Below the pieces are notes generated by a model. That model did not search any database and was not told the origin of the DNA. It saw only the letters and a list, made by a program, of their open reading frames with translations. Made by a program: the position numbers and the translations under genes. From NCBI GenBank assembly GCA_049973945.1, contig JBMFJH010000007.1, positions 1 to 64,000 on the forward strand: DNA of 64,000 nt. Reading direction: 5' to 3'. This stretch comes from Acd1 sp049973945. GTDB lineage: Archaea > Thermoproteota > Thermoprotei_A > Sulfolobales > Sulfolobaceae. Shown here in pieces: positions 25,027 to 33,214 of this stretch (position 1 is the first letter of the stretch; each line of letters starts with the position of its first letter).

Positions 25027-25287
25027 ATGGAAGTCAAGAAAGTTGACAGCGAAGGGAGGCTTTATCTCGGTAAAGAGTTCGCCGGCAAGGAGGTGTACGT
25101 GATAAGGTTGTTCGACGGGATCCTAATAGTGGACGAGAAGAGAAAGGCCGAAGAAATCGAAAGGCGGAAAACTGAGTTCCTAAGGGATGGCATAGAGAAG
25201 CTCCTGGATTTCTTGGGCGAACCGTCAGCGGAGGAAATTGACGAGACCGTCGAGCTGTTAAGGAAAAGGAAGCGTTCGCCGGTATGA
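25027..25287 (+). CDS. AbrB-type antitoxin without toxin
   Basis: An 86-residue protein from the ATG at 25027, chosen because a TATA-like CTTAAG lies about 27 bases upstream. The start EVKKVDSEGRLYLGKEFAG and then VYVIRLFDGILIVDEKRK form an AbrB/SpoVT-like half; the second half is a charged helix (KAEEIERRKTEFLRDGIEKL) that would contact a PIN toxin. Relatives in Sulfolobales are usually followed by a vapC gene, but here a HAD hydrolase follows after a 107-base gap with no PIN motif. It is an orphan antitoxin or a stand-alone regulator. Confidence 0.72.
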   Translation: MEVKKVDSEGRLYLGKEFAGKEVYVIRLFDGILIVDEKRKAEEIERRKTEFLRDGIEKLLDFLGEPSAEEIDETVELLRKRKRSPV

Positions 25288-25353
25288 AAGCGCTAATAAC
25301 CGGGGGGACTCGGAACACGACGCTTGCGTAGCGGCTAATTGAGACCATCTAAC

Positions 25354-25369
25354 GGCGTTTTTAAACGCC
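25354..25369. promoter_or_regulatory. palindrome over the HAD-gene TATA box
   Basis: A 16-base inverted repeat with perfect arms GGCGTTT and AAACGCC around a TT centre. Its middle is a TATA-like TTTTTAAA located about 26-41 bases before the TTG of the HAD gene. A protein bound here would block TBP, so it is a candidate operator. Confidence 0.5.
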
Positions 25370-25394
25370 CATTCCTTGTCTATCACGGCGGGCC

Positions 25395-26012
25395 TTGATC
25401 CTAGCCTTCGACCTCTACGGCACCCTCTTCAGCACCGAGATCCCCGGCGTCCCCAGGGAAGTAATGGCGGAGTGGAGGAGGAAGCAGCTGGAGTTCACCT
25501 GGAGGCTCACCCTCATGGGGGAGTGGAGGGACTTCGACGAGGTCACGAGGCTCGCTCTGGAGTACGTGAGGGAGGAGTTCAAGGTAAAGCTAGACGATCG
25601 CGTCCTCGAGGAGTGGAAGCGATTGAAGCCCTTCCCCGACATCGACGCCTTGAGGGAGATAAGGGAGGAGAAGTGGGTCTTGACCAACGGCGTGGAGAGC
25701 ACCGCCAGGGAGATCCTAAAGAACGCCAACGCCCTCGACCTCATCAAGGGAGTGTTCTCGGCGGAGAGGGTCAAGGCGTACAAGCCCTCCGAGAGGGTGT
25801 ATAAGGCCTTCCTACAGGAGGTGGGAGAGGCGGTGCTGATATCCTCGAACCCGTTCGACGTGGCGGGGGCCAAGAGGGCGGGGATGAAAGCTATCTACGT
25901 GAGGAGGGCGGAGAGGCCTCATTCCGATTTCCTGGGCTTTACGCCCGACGCGGTAGTCGAGAGCCTGTGGGAACTCGAAGGCGCACTGAGGGGGCTGGGC
26001 GTGAGGGGTTAA
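25395..26012 (+). CDS. HAD-superfamily hydrolase (haloacid dehalogenase type II-like)
   Basis: A 205-residue HAD hydrolase. Motif I is LAFDLYGTLF, with the single nucleophile Asp and a Tyr after it that is typical of the L-2-haloacid dehalogenase group. Motif II is WVLTNG, the Lys is in VKAYKPSERVY, and motif III is ISSNPFDVAGAKRAGMKAIY. It probably hydrolyses a small phosphoester or haloacid; substrate unknown. The start is TTG, shortly after a palindromic promoter. Monocistronic. Confidence 0.85.
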   Translation: MILAFDLYGTLFSTEIPGVPREVMAEWRRKQLEFTWRLTLMGEWRDFDEVTRLALEYVREEFKVKLDDRVLEEWKRLKPFPDIDALREIREEKWVLTNGVESTAREILKNANALDLIKGVFSAERVKAYKPSERVYKAFLQEVGEAVLISSNPFDVAGAKRAGMKAIYVRRAERPHSDFLGFTPDAVVESLWELEGALRGLGVRG

Positions 26013-26086
26013 TCACCGCGCCTAACCAGGCGTCCTCCCGTAACGGTTAGGGGCTGATTTAAATATTGTGGGAGAATTCGGTCGTT

Positions 26087-26791
26087 ATGAAGAAGCTTTT
26101 GATCCTCGTAATTGGCGTTTCTTTGGCCACTGTCGCATTCGCCGGCTACTACGCTTACCACGACTACTACTGCTGTTACGGTCACCACGGCTACCCCATG
26201 CCTTACGTGCGCCCCGGCTTCAACAGCGTCCCCGTACAGCAGGCTGTAGAAATGATGAGGAGTCCCCCTCCCTACGCCCGAGTCTTCCCCCAGAACGACA
26301 CGATAGCGTTTACCTCCAACGACGTTACCCTAGTAGTCCTCACCATGGGACTCCACAGGGCGGAGAACCTGACCAACGCAACCCCTCCGAGCTACGCCCA
26401 CCACAACGTCTTCGTCATCTACGGGCTGATCAACCCTAACATTGTCCTGCCCCCTGACGCCCGCGTCACGGCAATAGTCGTCAACCTGGACGCGGGGGAC
26501 TACCACAACTTCGCAGTCACGGCCGAGCCTCCTCCTTATCCCTACTACCTGATGGGGCCGGGGATGATGGGACAAGGAGGGATGATGGGAGGCTATAGCG
26601 GAGGCAACTACTACAACGGCACTTACGGGTTCGTTACCATGATGACCCTGCTCCCGCCCGCCAACTACACCACGAGGACGGCCACCGAGTTCACCTACAG
26701 CTTCACCCTACCCCCAGGGACGTACTGGTACGTCTGCACTTACCCCGGCCACGCCCAGGAGGGGATGTACGGGAAGATAGTGGCGGGGTGA
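26087..26791 (+). CDS. sulfocyanin-like blue copper protein
   Basis: A 234-residue secreted or membrane-anchored cupredoxin. The N-terminus is a signal anchor (KKLLILVIGVSLATVAFAGY) and the copper ligands are visible as DYHNFAV (His) and YVCTYPGHAQEGMYGKI (Cys, His, Met) near the C-terminus, the sulfocyanin pattern. An inserted GPGMMGQGGMMGGYSGGN loop is rich in Met and Gly and may bind metal. Sulfocyanins carry electrons to terminal oxidases outside the membrane in Sulfolobales. I choose the ATG at 26087 because ATTTAAAT lies 24-31 bases upstream. No oxidase genes are adjacent. Confidence 0.85.
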   Translation: MKKLLILVIGVSLATVAFAGYYAYHDYYCCYGHHGYPMPYVRPGFNSVPVQQAVEMMRSPPPYARVFPQNDTIAFTSNDVTLVVLTMGLHRAENLTNATPPSYAHHNVFVIYGLINPNIVLPPDARVTAIVVNLDAGDYHNFAVTAEPPPYPYYLMGPGMMGQGGMMGGYSGGNYYNGTYGFVTMMTLLPPANYTTRTATEFTYSFTLPPGTYWYVCTYPGHAQEGMYGKIVAG

Positions 26792-27081
26792 TTGAACAGC
26801 ACCGGTTCTGGGACAAGTCAGTTCGATCCTTCTTTTTCAGCATTCCTCCTTTTCTTCCCAATCGAGTATCATTCCCCTTCTTTCCCCGCCCTATACTCAG
26901 TCCAACAGCCCAGGAGTCACGTCAACTCGGTCGAGCCTCAGCGACGGCCAAGCGGTTCAGGTCGGGGCAGTTTACGCGAGCTAAAAGGACACGCATTTGA
27001 TAACGCAAAGGTTATCGCACGTCAAATGACTGGCTAGGAAAGGTGGAGATCAACGACGGGGCCTTTCCGACGTAAGGGCAG

Positions 27082-28623
27082 TCAAAGCAAGTCGAGCGGG
27101 TCCTTGGTGTCTATCTCCGCTTCTTTGGGCCTCTTAAGGCTCCCTAGGATTTTCGTCAAGAAGCCCTTGTTCTCCTCGTGGACTTTTATCAGAGTCCCGT
27201 TCGCGTAAGCGTAGTAAACGAACTTCGAGCCCTCGTCGACCTTGAAGACCGGCCTCTTAGTGGCGTAGTTGTACCCCGCTTCCACGGCCTTATCGACCCT
27301 GACGACGCTGAGGTCTGGCACTACCAGCTTCTCTACGATTACCCCCTCGTCATTCACCTTAGCCATGTAGTGGTAACCGTTATAAAGGACGTCGACCTCC
27401 CAGTGATCCTTGGCCCTCCTCAGCCTCTCTGTCCCTGCGATTCTGAACTCATCCTTGACCAGCTTTGCGGCGTAGTCGCCCCTCAGCGTCCTTACCTCGT
27501 CCTCCTTCAGGCCGACCTCGTTCAGGTATATCTCATAAACGTACTTCTCGTCCTCACGATAAGCGACCCAGCTCCCGTCTTTTTTCCTAGTCACCTTCGG
27601 GGAGTCGGCGATTCTCATGACTTCCTGCTCCGTGAGCGGCCCGATCTTCACGTCCACCTTCTTTTCCCCGACCGTCACCAAGGCCTCAGTGTAGCCCACC
27701 TTGAACGTGAACTCGTAGTGGTCCAGTATCCAGGCGAGCTTCTCGTCCTCAACGCTGATCGTTACGTCCTCCGCTTCCCTGGGGACCTCGTCCATCACGG
27801 ACTCCTTCACCTTCTCCTTGACCTTCAGGTAGGAGTCGCGATCTGAGACATACTTGACTTTGGCGGGGACAGTCCTCTCCAGGACTACGTCGGGGTCGAT
27901 TTCCTCCCCGTCAAGTGTGAAGGCCTTCTTGAACTTCAGGCTCCTCCTACCTTTGCCGGGAACCTTGAACGAAGCCTTCCCGACGAAGATGTAGAGCCTT
28001 TTCGCGACGATGGTGGCGTCGACCAGCTTTGCCTCCCCGTACTTGGACAGCTTCTCTTTGGCCCTCTCGACCGCCTCGGAGAACGACAGGGGTAAGTGAA
28101 TGCCGAGGTCCTTCACCTTCGTCAGCTCTAGGGTCTCGTCGTCTTCCTCCTCGTCTTCCCTCGAGCCCGCCTTTCTCCTCCTCTTCTCCTCCTCATGCTT
28201 ACGTTCGGGCTCCTCCATAGGGACGAGGGGGACTTTAAGGCCGTACTTCAGGACGATCTGGGCCAGCACGCTACCCGGGATGATCTCGATGTGATGCTTC
28301 GTGGCGTCGCTTAGTATGCCACCCGTCACTTCGGAGGTGGTGATTATCAACCCCCTGTCGCAGTTATGCTCGTTCATTCCGTACAGGACTAACCTAATGT
28401 CGTCGGATCCTACTCTCCTCGAGCTGTAACGCTTGACCTGAATGCAGTACTTGAAGATCGTGTAGTCATTCTTAATCGCGATTGCGTCGCAACCCTTGTC
28501 GTAAGGGCCTCCGGTCGGCACTATGTTCGTGAAGCCTATCGCCGGGAGAACCTGTTGCACTACGAACTGCTCAAAGACCTCCGGCGGCAACCTCTTCAGG
28601 ACGTTGAGGACGTCCTGGGCCAT
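27082..28623 (-). CDS. Mrr-like restriction endonuclease with long C-terminal repeat region
   Basis: A 513-residue protein. Residues 1-130 form an Mrr_cat-type PD-(D/E)XK nuclease: LPPEVFEQFVVQQVLPAIGF, then the catalytic Asp in YDKGCDAIAI and the Q-x-K in YCIQVKRY, then GLIITTSEVT. A charged linker (about 140-165, EEEKRRRKAGSREDEEEDDE) follows. Residues 170-500 are a long beta-rich region with repeated units such as EFTFKVGYTEALVTVGEKKV and DHWEVDVLYNGYHYMAKVND, reminiscent of PepSY-like repeats. Mrr enzymes cut modified foreign DNA. No methyltransferase is nearby, fitting a modification-dependent or helper-free enzyme. Confidence 0.8.
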   Translation of the reverse strand: MAQDVLNVLKRLPPEVFEQFVVQQVLPAIGFTNIVPTGGPYDKGCDAIAIKNDYTIFKYCIQVKRYSSRRVGSDDIRLVLYGMNEHNCDRGLIITTSEVTGGILSDATKHHIEIIPGSVLAQIVLKYGLKVPLVPMEEPERKHEEEKRRRKAGSREDEEEDDETLELTKVKDLGIHLPLSFSEAVERAKEKLSKYGEAKLVDATIVAKRLYIFVGKASFKVPGKGRRSLKFKKAFTLDGEEIDPDVVLERTVPAKVKYVSDRDSYLKVKEKVKESVMDEVPREAEDVTISVEDEKLAWILDHYEFTFKVGYTEALVTVGEKKVDVKIGPLTEQEVMRIADSPKVTRKKDGSWVAYREDEKYVYEIYLNEVGLKEDEVRTLRGDYAAKLVKDEFRIAGTERLRRAKDHWEVDVLYNGYHYMAKVNDEGVIVEKLVVPDLSVVRVDKAVEAGYNYATKRPVFKVDEGSKFVYYAYANGTLIKVHEENKGFLTKILGSLKRPKEAEIDTKDPLDLL

Positions 28624-28843
28624 TAACTCTCAGAAATTGTACTATGGAAGAAGTTTAAAAGGAGAGGAAGTTCTGCGACGCGATCGGCCGTCCGAAGCGT
28701 AAGGCGTCAAGCGGTTGGCGTGACATAAAGGGAAGAGTGTCGATGTCCACCCCACAGAGTTTTGGGGCCTAAGCCGAGCGGTGCGGTCGGTATACCTGAG
28801 TACACTTACAGTTTATTAACGTGTTCCACTATATTCCATTCGT

Positions 28844-29086
28844 ATGAAGACGGTCACAATAAAGGTGAAGGATGACGTGTTCCAGCTCGCCGAGGAGATG
28901 GTAAAGCTCGGGATTGCCAGGTCGAGGAACGAGGCCTTCAACATCCTAATCTCCTACGGGATCGATAAGGCACGAGAAGAGGTCAGGAAGAAGAAAAGGG
29001 TGAATGAGCTTGTAGAGAAGTGGCTTAAGGAAGGCGTTCCGTTCGAGCTACCCACGTCTGAAGACGTCCTGCGTGAGAGGGAATGA
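28844..29086 (+). CDS. vapB: RHH antitoxin (VapB)
   Basis: An 80-residue ribbon-helix-helix protein: the strand KTVTIKVKDDVFQL, helices LAEEMVKLGIARSRNEAFN and ILISYGIDKAREEVRKKKRV, and a toxin-binding tail with EGVPFELPTSEDVL. It overlaps the PIN gene by four bases (ATGA). GTTTATTAAC about 25-34 bases before the ATG is a good leaderless promoter. It should repress its own operon and inhibit the VapC that follows. Confidence 0.85.
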   Translation: MKTVTIKVKDDVFQLAEEMVKLGIARSRNEAFNILISYGIDKAREEVRKKKRVNELVEKWLKEGVPFELPTSEDVLRERE

Positions 29087-29496
29087 AGAAATACTACGTG
29101 GACACCAGCGTGCTCTTAGCCCTGGCCAACCCGAAAGACCCCAACCACGAAAGGGCGTCTGATCTGATCTCAGTTGAAGGGGAGAAGTGGATCAGCGATT
29201 TGGTGGTACTTGAGGCCTATTCTGTCCTGTCTAGGAAGTCCGGGCTTAAAGGAGAGGAACTGGACGCCGCAGTCAAGTACTTAGTCAGGAATTGTGGCTG
29301 TGAAGTCAAGTACGTCGACTTCGCCGAGGCCATAGACACGGCCAAGAAGCTAGCGGGTGAGGCCAGGCTGAAAACCCTCGACCTCCTGCACCTAGCCATG
29401 GCTCTCCTCGCGGACAGCGACCCTCTCACCTTGGACAAAGAGCTGGACGAGGCGTTCAGGGGGCTGAGGGACGAAAGGAATAACCACGCGACCTGA
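29083..29496 (+). CDS. vapC: PIN-domain RNase toxin (VapC)
   Basis: A 137-residue PIN protein with all four acidic positions visible: D7 in YYVDTSVLLAL, Glu in DLVVLEAYSVLSR, Asp in LKTLDLLHLAMALL, and Asp in LTLDKELDEAF. VapC enzymes cut tRNA or rRNA when released from the antitoxin. The ATGA overlap with the RHH antitoxin makes this a textbook intact pair, unlike the AbrB-type pair at 5 kb. Confidence 0.88.
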   Translation: MKKYYVDTSVLLALANPKDPNHERASDLISVEGEKWISDLVVLEAYSVLSRKSGLKGEELDAAVKYLVRNCGCEVKYVDFAEAIDTAKKLAGEARLKTLDLLHLAMALLADSDPLTLDKELDEAFRGLRDERNNHAT

Positions 29497-29553
29497 CACA
29501 TCGACCATTAGGGCAATTTAATCTTCCCTCCACTAGACGACTGAGCTCCGGTC

Positions 29554-30984
29554 TCACCCCCTCTTTACTACTGCGTCCGTGAGGTCCCTCCACATCAGCT
29601 TATAGCCAAGCACGGGGAGCAGGTCGACCACGTAGTTCCCGAGCGATTTCCTGAGCTCGGAGAGGCGTTTGCCTTCCAGCTCTTCCTTCCTCAGCCTCTC
29701 GATTACGCCCTCACTGACCACGTAGTTACCCACGAGCCTGTAGCCTTGGGGCAACCTCAGGGACTTCCTGACGACCTCTACGGGCAAGCCGAGCTCCGCG
29801 GCGACTTCCTTAAGGGGAACGACCTCAGATTTCGGCATGTATTCGACTTCCTTAACGCCGGAGTACTCCCTCTCCTCGAGCTTCCTCAGCCAGGAGACCA
29901 CCTTGCTTACGTCCACGTACTTCCTGAACTTGATGACGTTGAAGGCCGAGAAGTCGCCCATCGCGAGTTCCTCGTTTAGGAGAACCAGGATCGGCTCCTT
30001 CACCCCGCTTAGCTTCTCCAGCTTTTCCCTCACGTACTCCCTCGTCCAGAAGCCGACAATCTCTACGTAGACCCTGATCTTACCCTTCTCCACTAGGAAG
30101 TCGGGGATGAACAGCTTGTCCCCAACCACCAAAGGCCTCGGCTCCCTGACTATGTTCCAGTCCTTCGCTACGCTCTGGAAGTCCGTAAAGAACTTCCTCT
30201 CCACGCTGCTGTCGAACCTCTCCTCCTCGACCTGGACTGCCTTCAAGTTGGGGTAGTTGTGGACGTCCAGCTTGTAGACCCTCTTCCTGGACTTCCCCAG
30301 TGTAATTTCTGCCTCCACCCTCCAGGCCCTCGCCGAGACCACGTAGGGCAATAGCACCGCGAAGTTCCTCCCGTACTTTTCCGTCATCTTGACTAGTGTC
30401 GCCGGCCCGACGAAATCTAGCCTCAAAGGGTTGTCGTAGGCGAAGTACATTAGGCCCAGCCACTTGGCCCTCCTGACTATCTCCTTCCAGTTGGAGCCGA
30501 CATACACCGTCATCCTGTAGGCCCTGAAGAGCAGGGTCTGGAGGAGGGAGAGGTTGTACCACTTGACCAGGTCTTCCGCCGTGAGCTTAGGTTTCTCCTT
30601 GACGACGAGCTCCTCCTCTAAGTCCGAAAACATGTACTTGTCCGGGTCGACGCCGAGCCCCTTCCTCACCTCCTGGATTACCCTCTCCCTCTCCTCCTCG
30701 GTGAGGGCTGGCCCCCTCTCGAAGAGCTGCCTCCTTATGTTGATGGGAGGGACGGGCGACTCCTCCCCCTTCTCGAGGATCCTGACTACGAGCTCGAAGA
30801 ACGCCCTAACCAGCTTCGGGTCGTAGATCTTCGCGAGGTAGTCAACGTCCTCCTCTACCTCACCGACCTTCCTGCCGGGCTCGAACAGGGAGAGGACTTC
30901 CTCGGCCACGTCGTAGTCCTCGCTGAACTTTGGGTAGACCCGGTTGCCCCTAACCTCGAACCTCGCCAGCTCCCAGCGAAGCAT
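29554..30984 (-). CDS. bax1: Bax1 nuclease (DUF790), partner of XPB
   Basis: A 476-residue DUF790 protein, the archaeal Bax1 nuclease. It starts LRWELARFEVRGNRVYPKF and has the nuclease region near residues 295-340 with KLFIPDFLVEKGKIRVYVEI, where Asp and Glu residues with a Lys form the metal site, and a C-terminal part rich in helices. Bax1 binds XPB helicase and together they unwind and cut bubble DNA, a nucleotide-excision-repair-like activity known in Sulfolobus and Thermoplasma. It is divergent from xpb, with 54 bases between the starts, so both share a control region. Confidence 0.85.
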   Translation of the reverse strand: MLRWELARFEVRGNRVYPKFSEDYDVAEEVLSLFEPGRKVGEVEEDVDYLAKIYDPKLVRAFFELVVRILEKGEESPVPPINIRRQLFERGPALTEEERERVIQEVRKGLGVDPDKYMFSDLEEELVVKEKPKLTAEDLVKWYNLSLLQTLLFRAYRMTVYVGSNWKEIVRRAKWLGLMYFAYDNPLRLDFVGPATLVKMTEKYGRNFAVLLPYVVSARAWRVEAEITLGKSRKRVYKLDVHNYPNLKAVQVEEERFDSSVERKFFTDFQSVAKDWNIVREPRPLVVGDKLFIPDFLVEKGKIRVYVEIVGFWTREYVREKLEKLSGVKEPILVLLNEELAMGDFSAFNVIKFRKYVDVSKVVSWLRKLEEREYSGVKEVEYMPKSEVVPLKEVAAELGLPVEVVRKSLRLPQGYRLVGNYVVSEGVIERLRKEELEGKRLSELRKSLGNYVVDLLPVLGYKLMWRDLTDAVVKRG

Positions 30985-31008
30985 TTATAGCGTTTGATGG
31001 GAGGCCAA

Positions 31009-31018
31009 AGCTAATATC
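31009..31018. promoter_or_regulatory. shared bidirectional promoter of bax1 and xpb
   Basis: GCTAATATCT lies in the 54-base gap, about 25 bases before the xpb GTG and about 30 bases before the bax1 ATG. The near-symmetric AATATT-like core could serve TBP in both directions, so one element may set equal output of the two partners. Confidence 0.45.
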
Positions 31019-31038
31019 TGTTGGGCGGAGTGTAACGC

Positions 31039-32382
31039 GTGGTCACGTTAAGGTACTACAAGGGGCTGATAATCAGCGACTCCTACGCCCCGGGCCTGAA
31101 GTGGTCTGAGGAGCTCAAGGCCTACGCGGGGCTAGCCTACCTCTACGGGCAGGTGAAGGAGTACTTCCAGGAGGCCGGGGTGAAAGTCGAGGACAGGGTC
31201 TTCGAGGACTCCCTCCCCTTCCCCCTCGTCAGGGACGGCGTCAAGCTCAGGGACTACCAGGAGGAGGCCCTCGACTCCTGGCTCAACAACGGCGGGAGGG
31301 GGGTAGTAGTCCTACCCACCGGGGCGGGGAAGACTGCAATAGCTTTGAAGGCCATGTCCAAACTGAGGGTACCCACCCTCGTCGTGGTTCCGACCATCGA
31401 CCTCATGGAGCAGTGGGCCTCAGCGATCAGGGAGAAGCTTGGCGTAAACCCCGGGAGGATTGGGGGCGGGGAGGACGAGGCCTCTGGCATTACGGTCATA
31501 ACCTACGACAGCGCCTACTCGAGGGCGGAAGAGCTGGGCGACAAGTTCCTCTTCCTAGTATTCGACGAGGTGCACCACTTGCCCTCCGAGGGCTACTCTA
31601 TGATGGCCAGGCTCTTCGCGGCCCCCTACAGGCTGGGGCTGACTGCAACGCCGGAGAGGGAGGACGGGAGACACTCGCTCTACCCCGAGCTCGTTGGGCC
31701 TATCGTTTACAGGAAGGGGGTGAGAGACCTGGCAGGGAAGTACATAGCGGACTTCGAGGTGAGGAAGGTCTACGTCTCCATGACGCCAGAGGAGAGGGAG
31801 AGGTACAGGGAGCTGAGGAGGAGGCTCAAGGAGTTCCTGGAGAGGAGGGGCCTGAGCCTGAAGAGCCTGGAGGACTTCCACAGGTTGGTCAGGCTCGCCT
31901 CGAGGGACAGGGAGGCAAGGGAGGCCTTGCTGGCTTGGCACGAGTCTGTGAACATAGCGGTGAACTCGAGGGCTAAAGTCGAGAAGCTGAGGGAGTTGTT
32001 GAGGGAGTTCAAGGGGGAGAAGGTGATAGTCTTCACCAGGGACACCTCCTTAGCATACAAGATGAGCAGGGAGTTCCTGATCCCCGTCGTAACATACAAG
32101 ACCGACAAGGACGAGAGGGAGGAGATCCTCAGGAAGTTCAGGGACGGGGTGTATAAGGTGATCGTGGCTTCGACCGTCTTCGACGAGGGGGTGGACGTGC
32201 CGGACGCGAGCGTCGCTATAGTCCTCGGAGGGTACGGCACCAAGAGGCAGTTCCTGCAGAGGCTGGGGAGGGTATTGAGGGGCAAGGAGGGGAAGAAGGC
32301 CTTGCTGATAGAGGTGGTCACGAAGGGCAGTGTCGATTACAGGCTGAGCAGGAGGAGAGGGGCGGAGGAGGAAGTGTTCTGA
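31039..32382 (+). CDS. xpb: XPB-type DNA repair helicase
   Basis: A 447-residue superfamily 2 helicase of the archaeal XPB kind. Motif I is VLPTGAGKTAIALK (about residue 92), motif II is VFDEVHHL (about 174), motif III is LGLTATPERED, which also holds the RED motif of XPB, and motif VI is QFLQRLGRVLRGKEG. A thumb-like insert lies near residues 250-300 (LKEFLERRGLSLKSLEDFHR). The N-terminal damage-recognition part is short. It works with Bax1, encoded divergently next door. Start GTG. Confidence 0.9.
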   Translation: MVTLRYYKGLIISDSYAPGLKWSEELKAYAGLAYLYGQVKEYFQEAGVKVEDRVFEDSLPFPLVRDGVKLRDYQEEALDSWLNNGGRGVVVLPTGAGKTAIALKAMSKLRVPTLVVVPTIDLMEQWASAIREKLGVNPGRIGGGEDEASGITVITYDSAYSRAEELGDKFLFLVFDEVHHLPSEGYSMMARLFAAPYRLGLTATPEREDGRHSLYPELVGPIVYRKGVRDLAGKYIADFEVRKVYVSMTPEERERYRELRRRLKEFLERRGLSLKSLEDFHRLVRLASRDREAREALLAWHESVNIAVNSRAKVEKLRELLREFKGEKVIVFTRDTSLAYKMSREFLIPVVTYKTDKDEREEILRKFRDGVYKVIVASTVFDEGVDVPDASVAIVLGGYGTKRQFLQRLGRVLRGKEGKKALLIEVVTKGSVDYRLSRRRGAEEEVF

Positions 32383-32485
32383 GAGCGCGAGAAGAGAGTC
32401 CTAAAGCTTCACTAAGAAACGACTAGAAGACATAGGGTTACACTTTTCTACACATGTCTGTCAAACAACGAACTGACTCGTTCGA

Positions 32486-32977
32486 TCAACTAACTCCCAA
32501 CGACCTCAACACCTTGTTTATCTCCTTAAGGAGCATGAGGACGTTCGCCTTGGCAATTTCGTCGTTACGGAAAGGGCTGAGCACCCCCTCTCTGTCCGGC
32601 CCGTTGTATTGGTACTCGTGAATGGCTAAGGCCTTCTCCGTGTACAGGTTCACCTCTTCCCCCAGGAGGAGGAGGGAGAGCTCTTCCATGTAGGATGTAG
32701 GGACTACGGCTATCAGCCAGTCGGCAAAGGCGACCTTGCCCCTCCCCTTTCTCAGCTTCTTCTCGCCGGGGTAAAGCTTGAGCAACTCGTCACGCTTGTC
32801 CGCGAGTAGCGCGGCCATTAAAGCTTTCCAGGCCTGAAAGGCCTTCCCGGCGGCGTTCCTTATGAGTCCCTGCTCAAGGAACTTGGCGGCGAGCTCGGCC
32901 TCGTACTTGGCCTCCAAGAGCCTCAGCCTCTTGTAACCTTCTAGGTCCCTCCACGGCTTAACCAATTCCTGAGACAT
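32486..32977 (-). CDS. PaREP1-like family protein
   Basis: A 163-residue helical protein. LRLLEAKYEAELAAKFLEQG and LIRNAAGKAFQAWKALMAAL are the PaREP1-like repeat hairpin, and ALAIHEYQYNGPDREGVLSP is a motif shared with the 61.2 kb copy (ALELHRYGYNGLYKG). This subgroup is longer than the type at 4.4 and 43.4 kb. Function unknown; HEPN-like fold predicted for the family. CTAAATAAG about 24-32 bases upstream of the ATG fits a leaderless promoter. Confidence 0.75.
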   Translation of the reverse strand: MSQELVKPWRDLEGYKRLRLLEAKYEAELAAKFLEQGLIRNAAGKAFQAWKALMAALLADKRDELLKLYPGEKKLRKGRGKVAFADWLIAVVPTSYMEELSLLLLGEEVNLYTEKALAIHEYQYNGPDREGVLSPFRNDEIAKANVLMLLKEINKVLRSLGVS

Positions 32978-33214
32978 CTAGGGTCTCTCCTCTCCCCAAC
33001 TCTTATTTAGCTTAGCCTTACCTTCACCAGTCGTCGTAATCACTCGCCAAAGGGCTAGACCTCCGTCGACCGTGCTGAGGAGCGGGAACGCTTCATACCT
33101 TCGAGTTCGCCTAACGTTCGCCCGTCCCCGGTGCTTATCAATAGAGCGACACGTATCGTAACTTGCACAAGCACGAATTCCCGAACTATGACGTGTATTC
33201 AGGTTGACCGTTGC

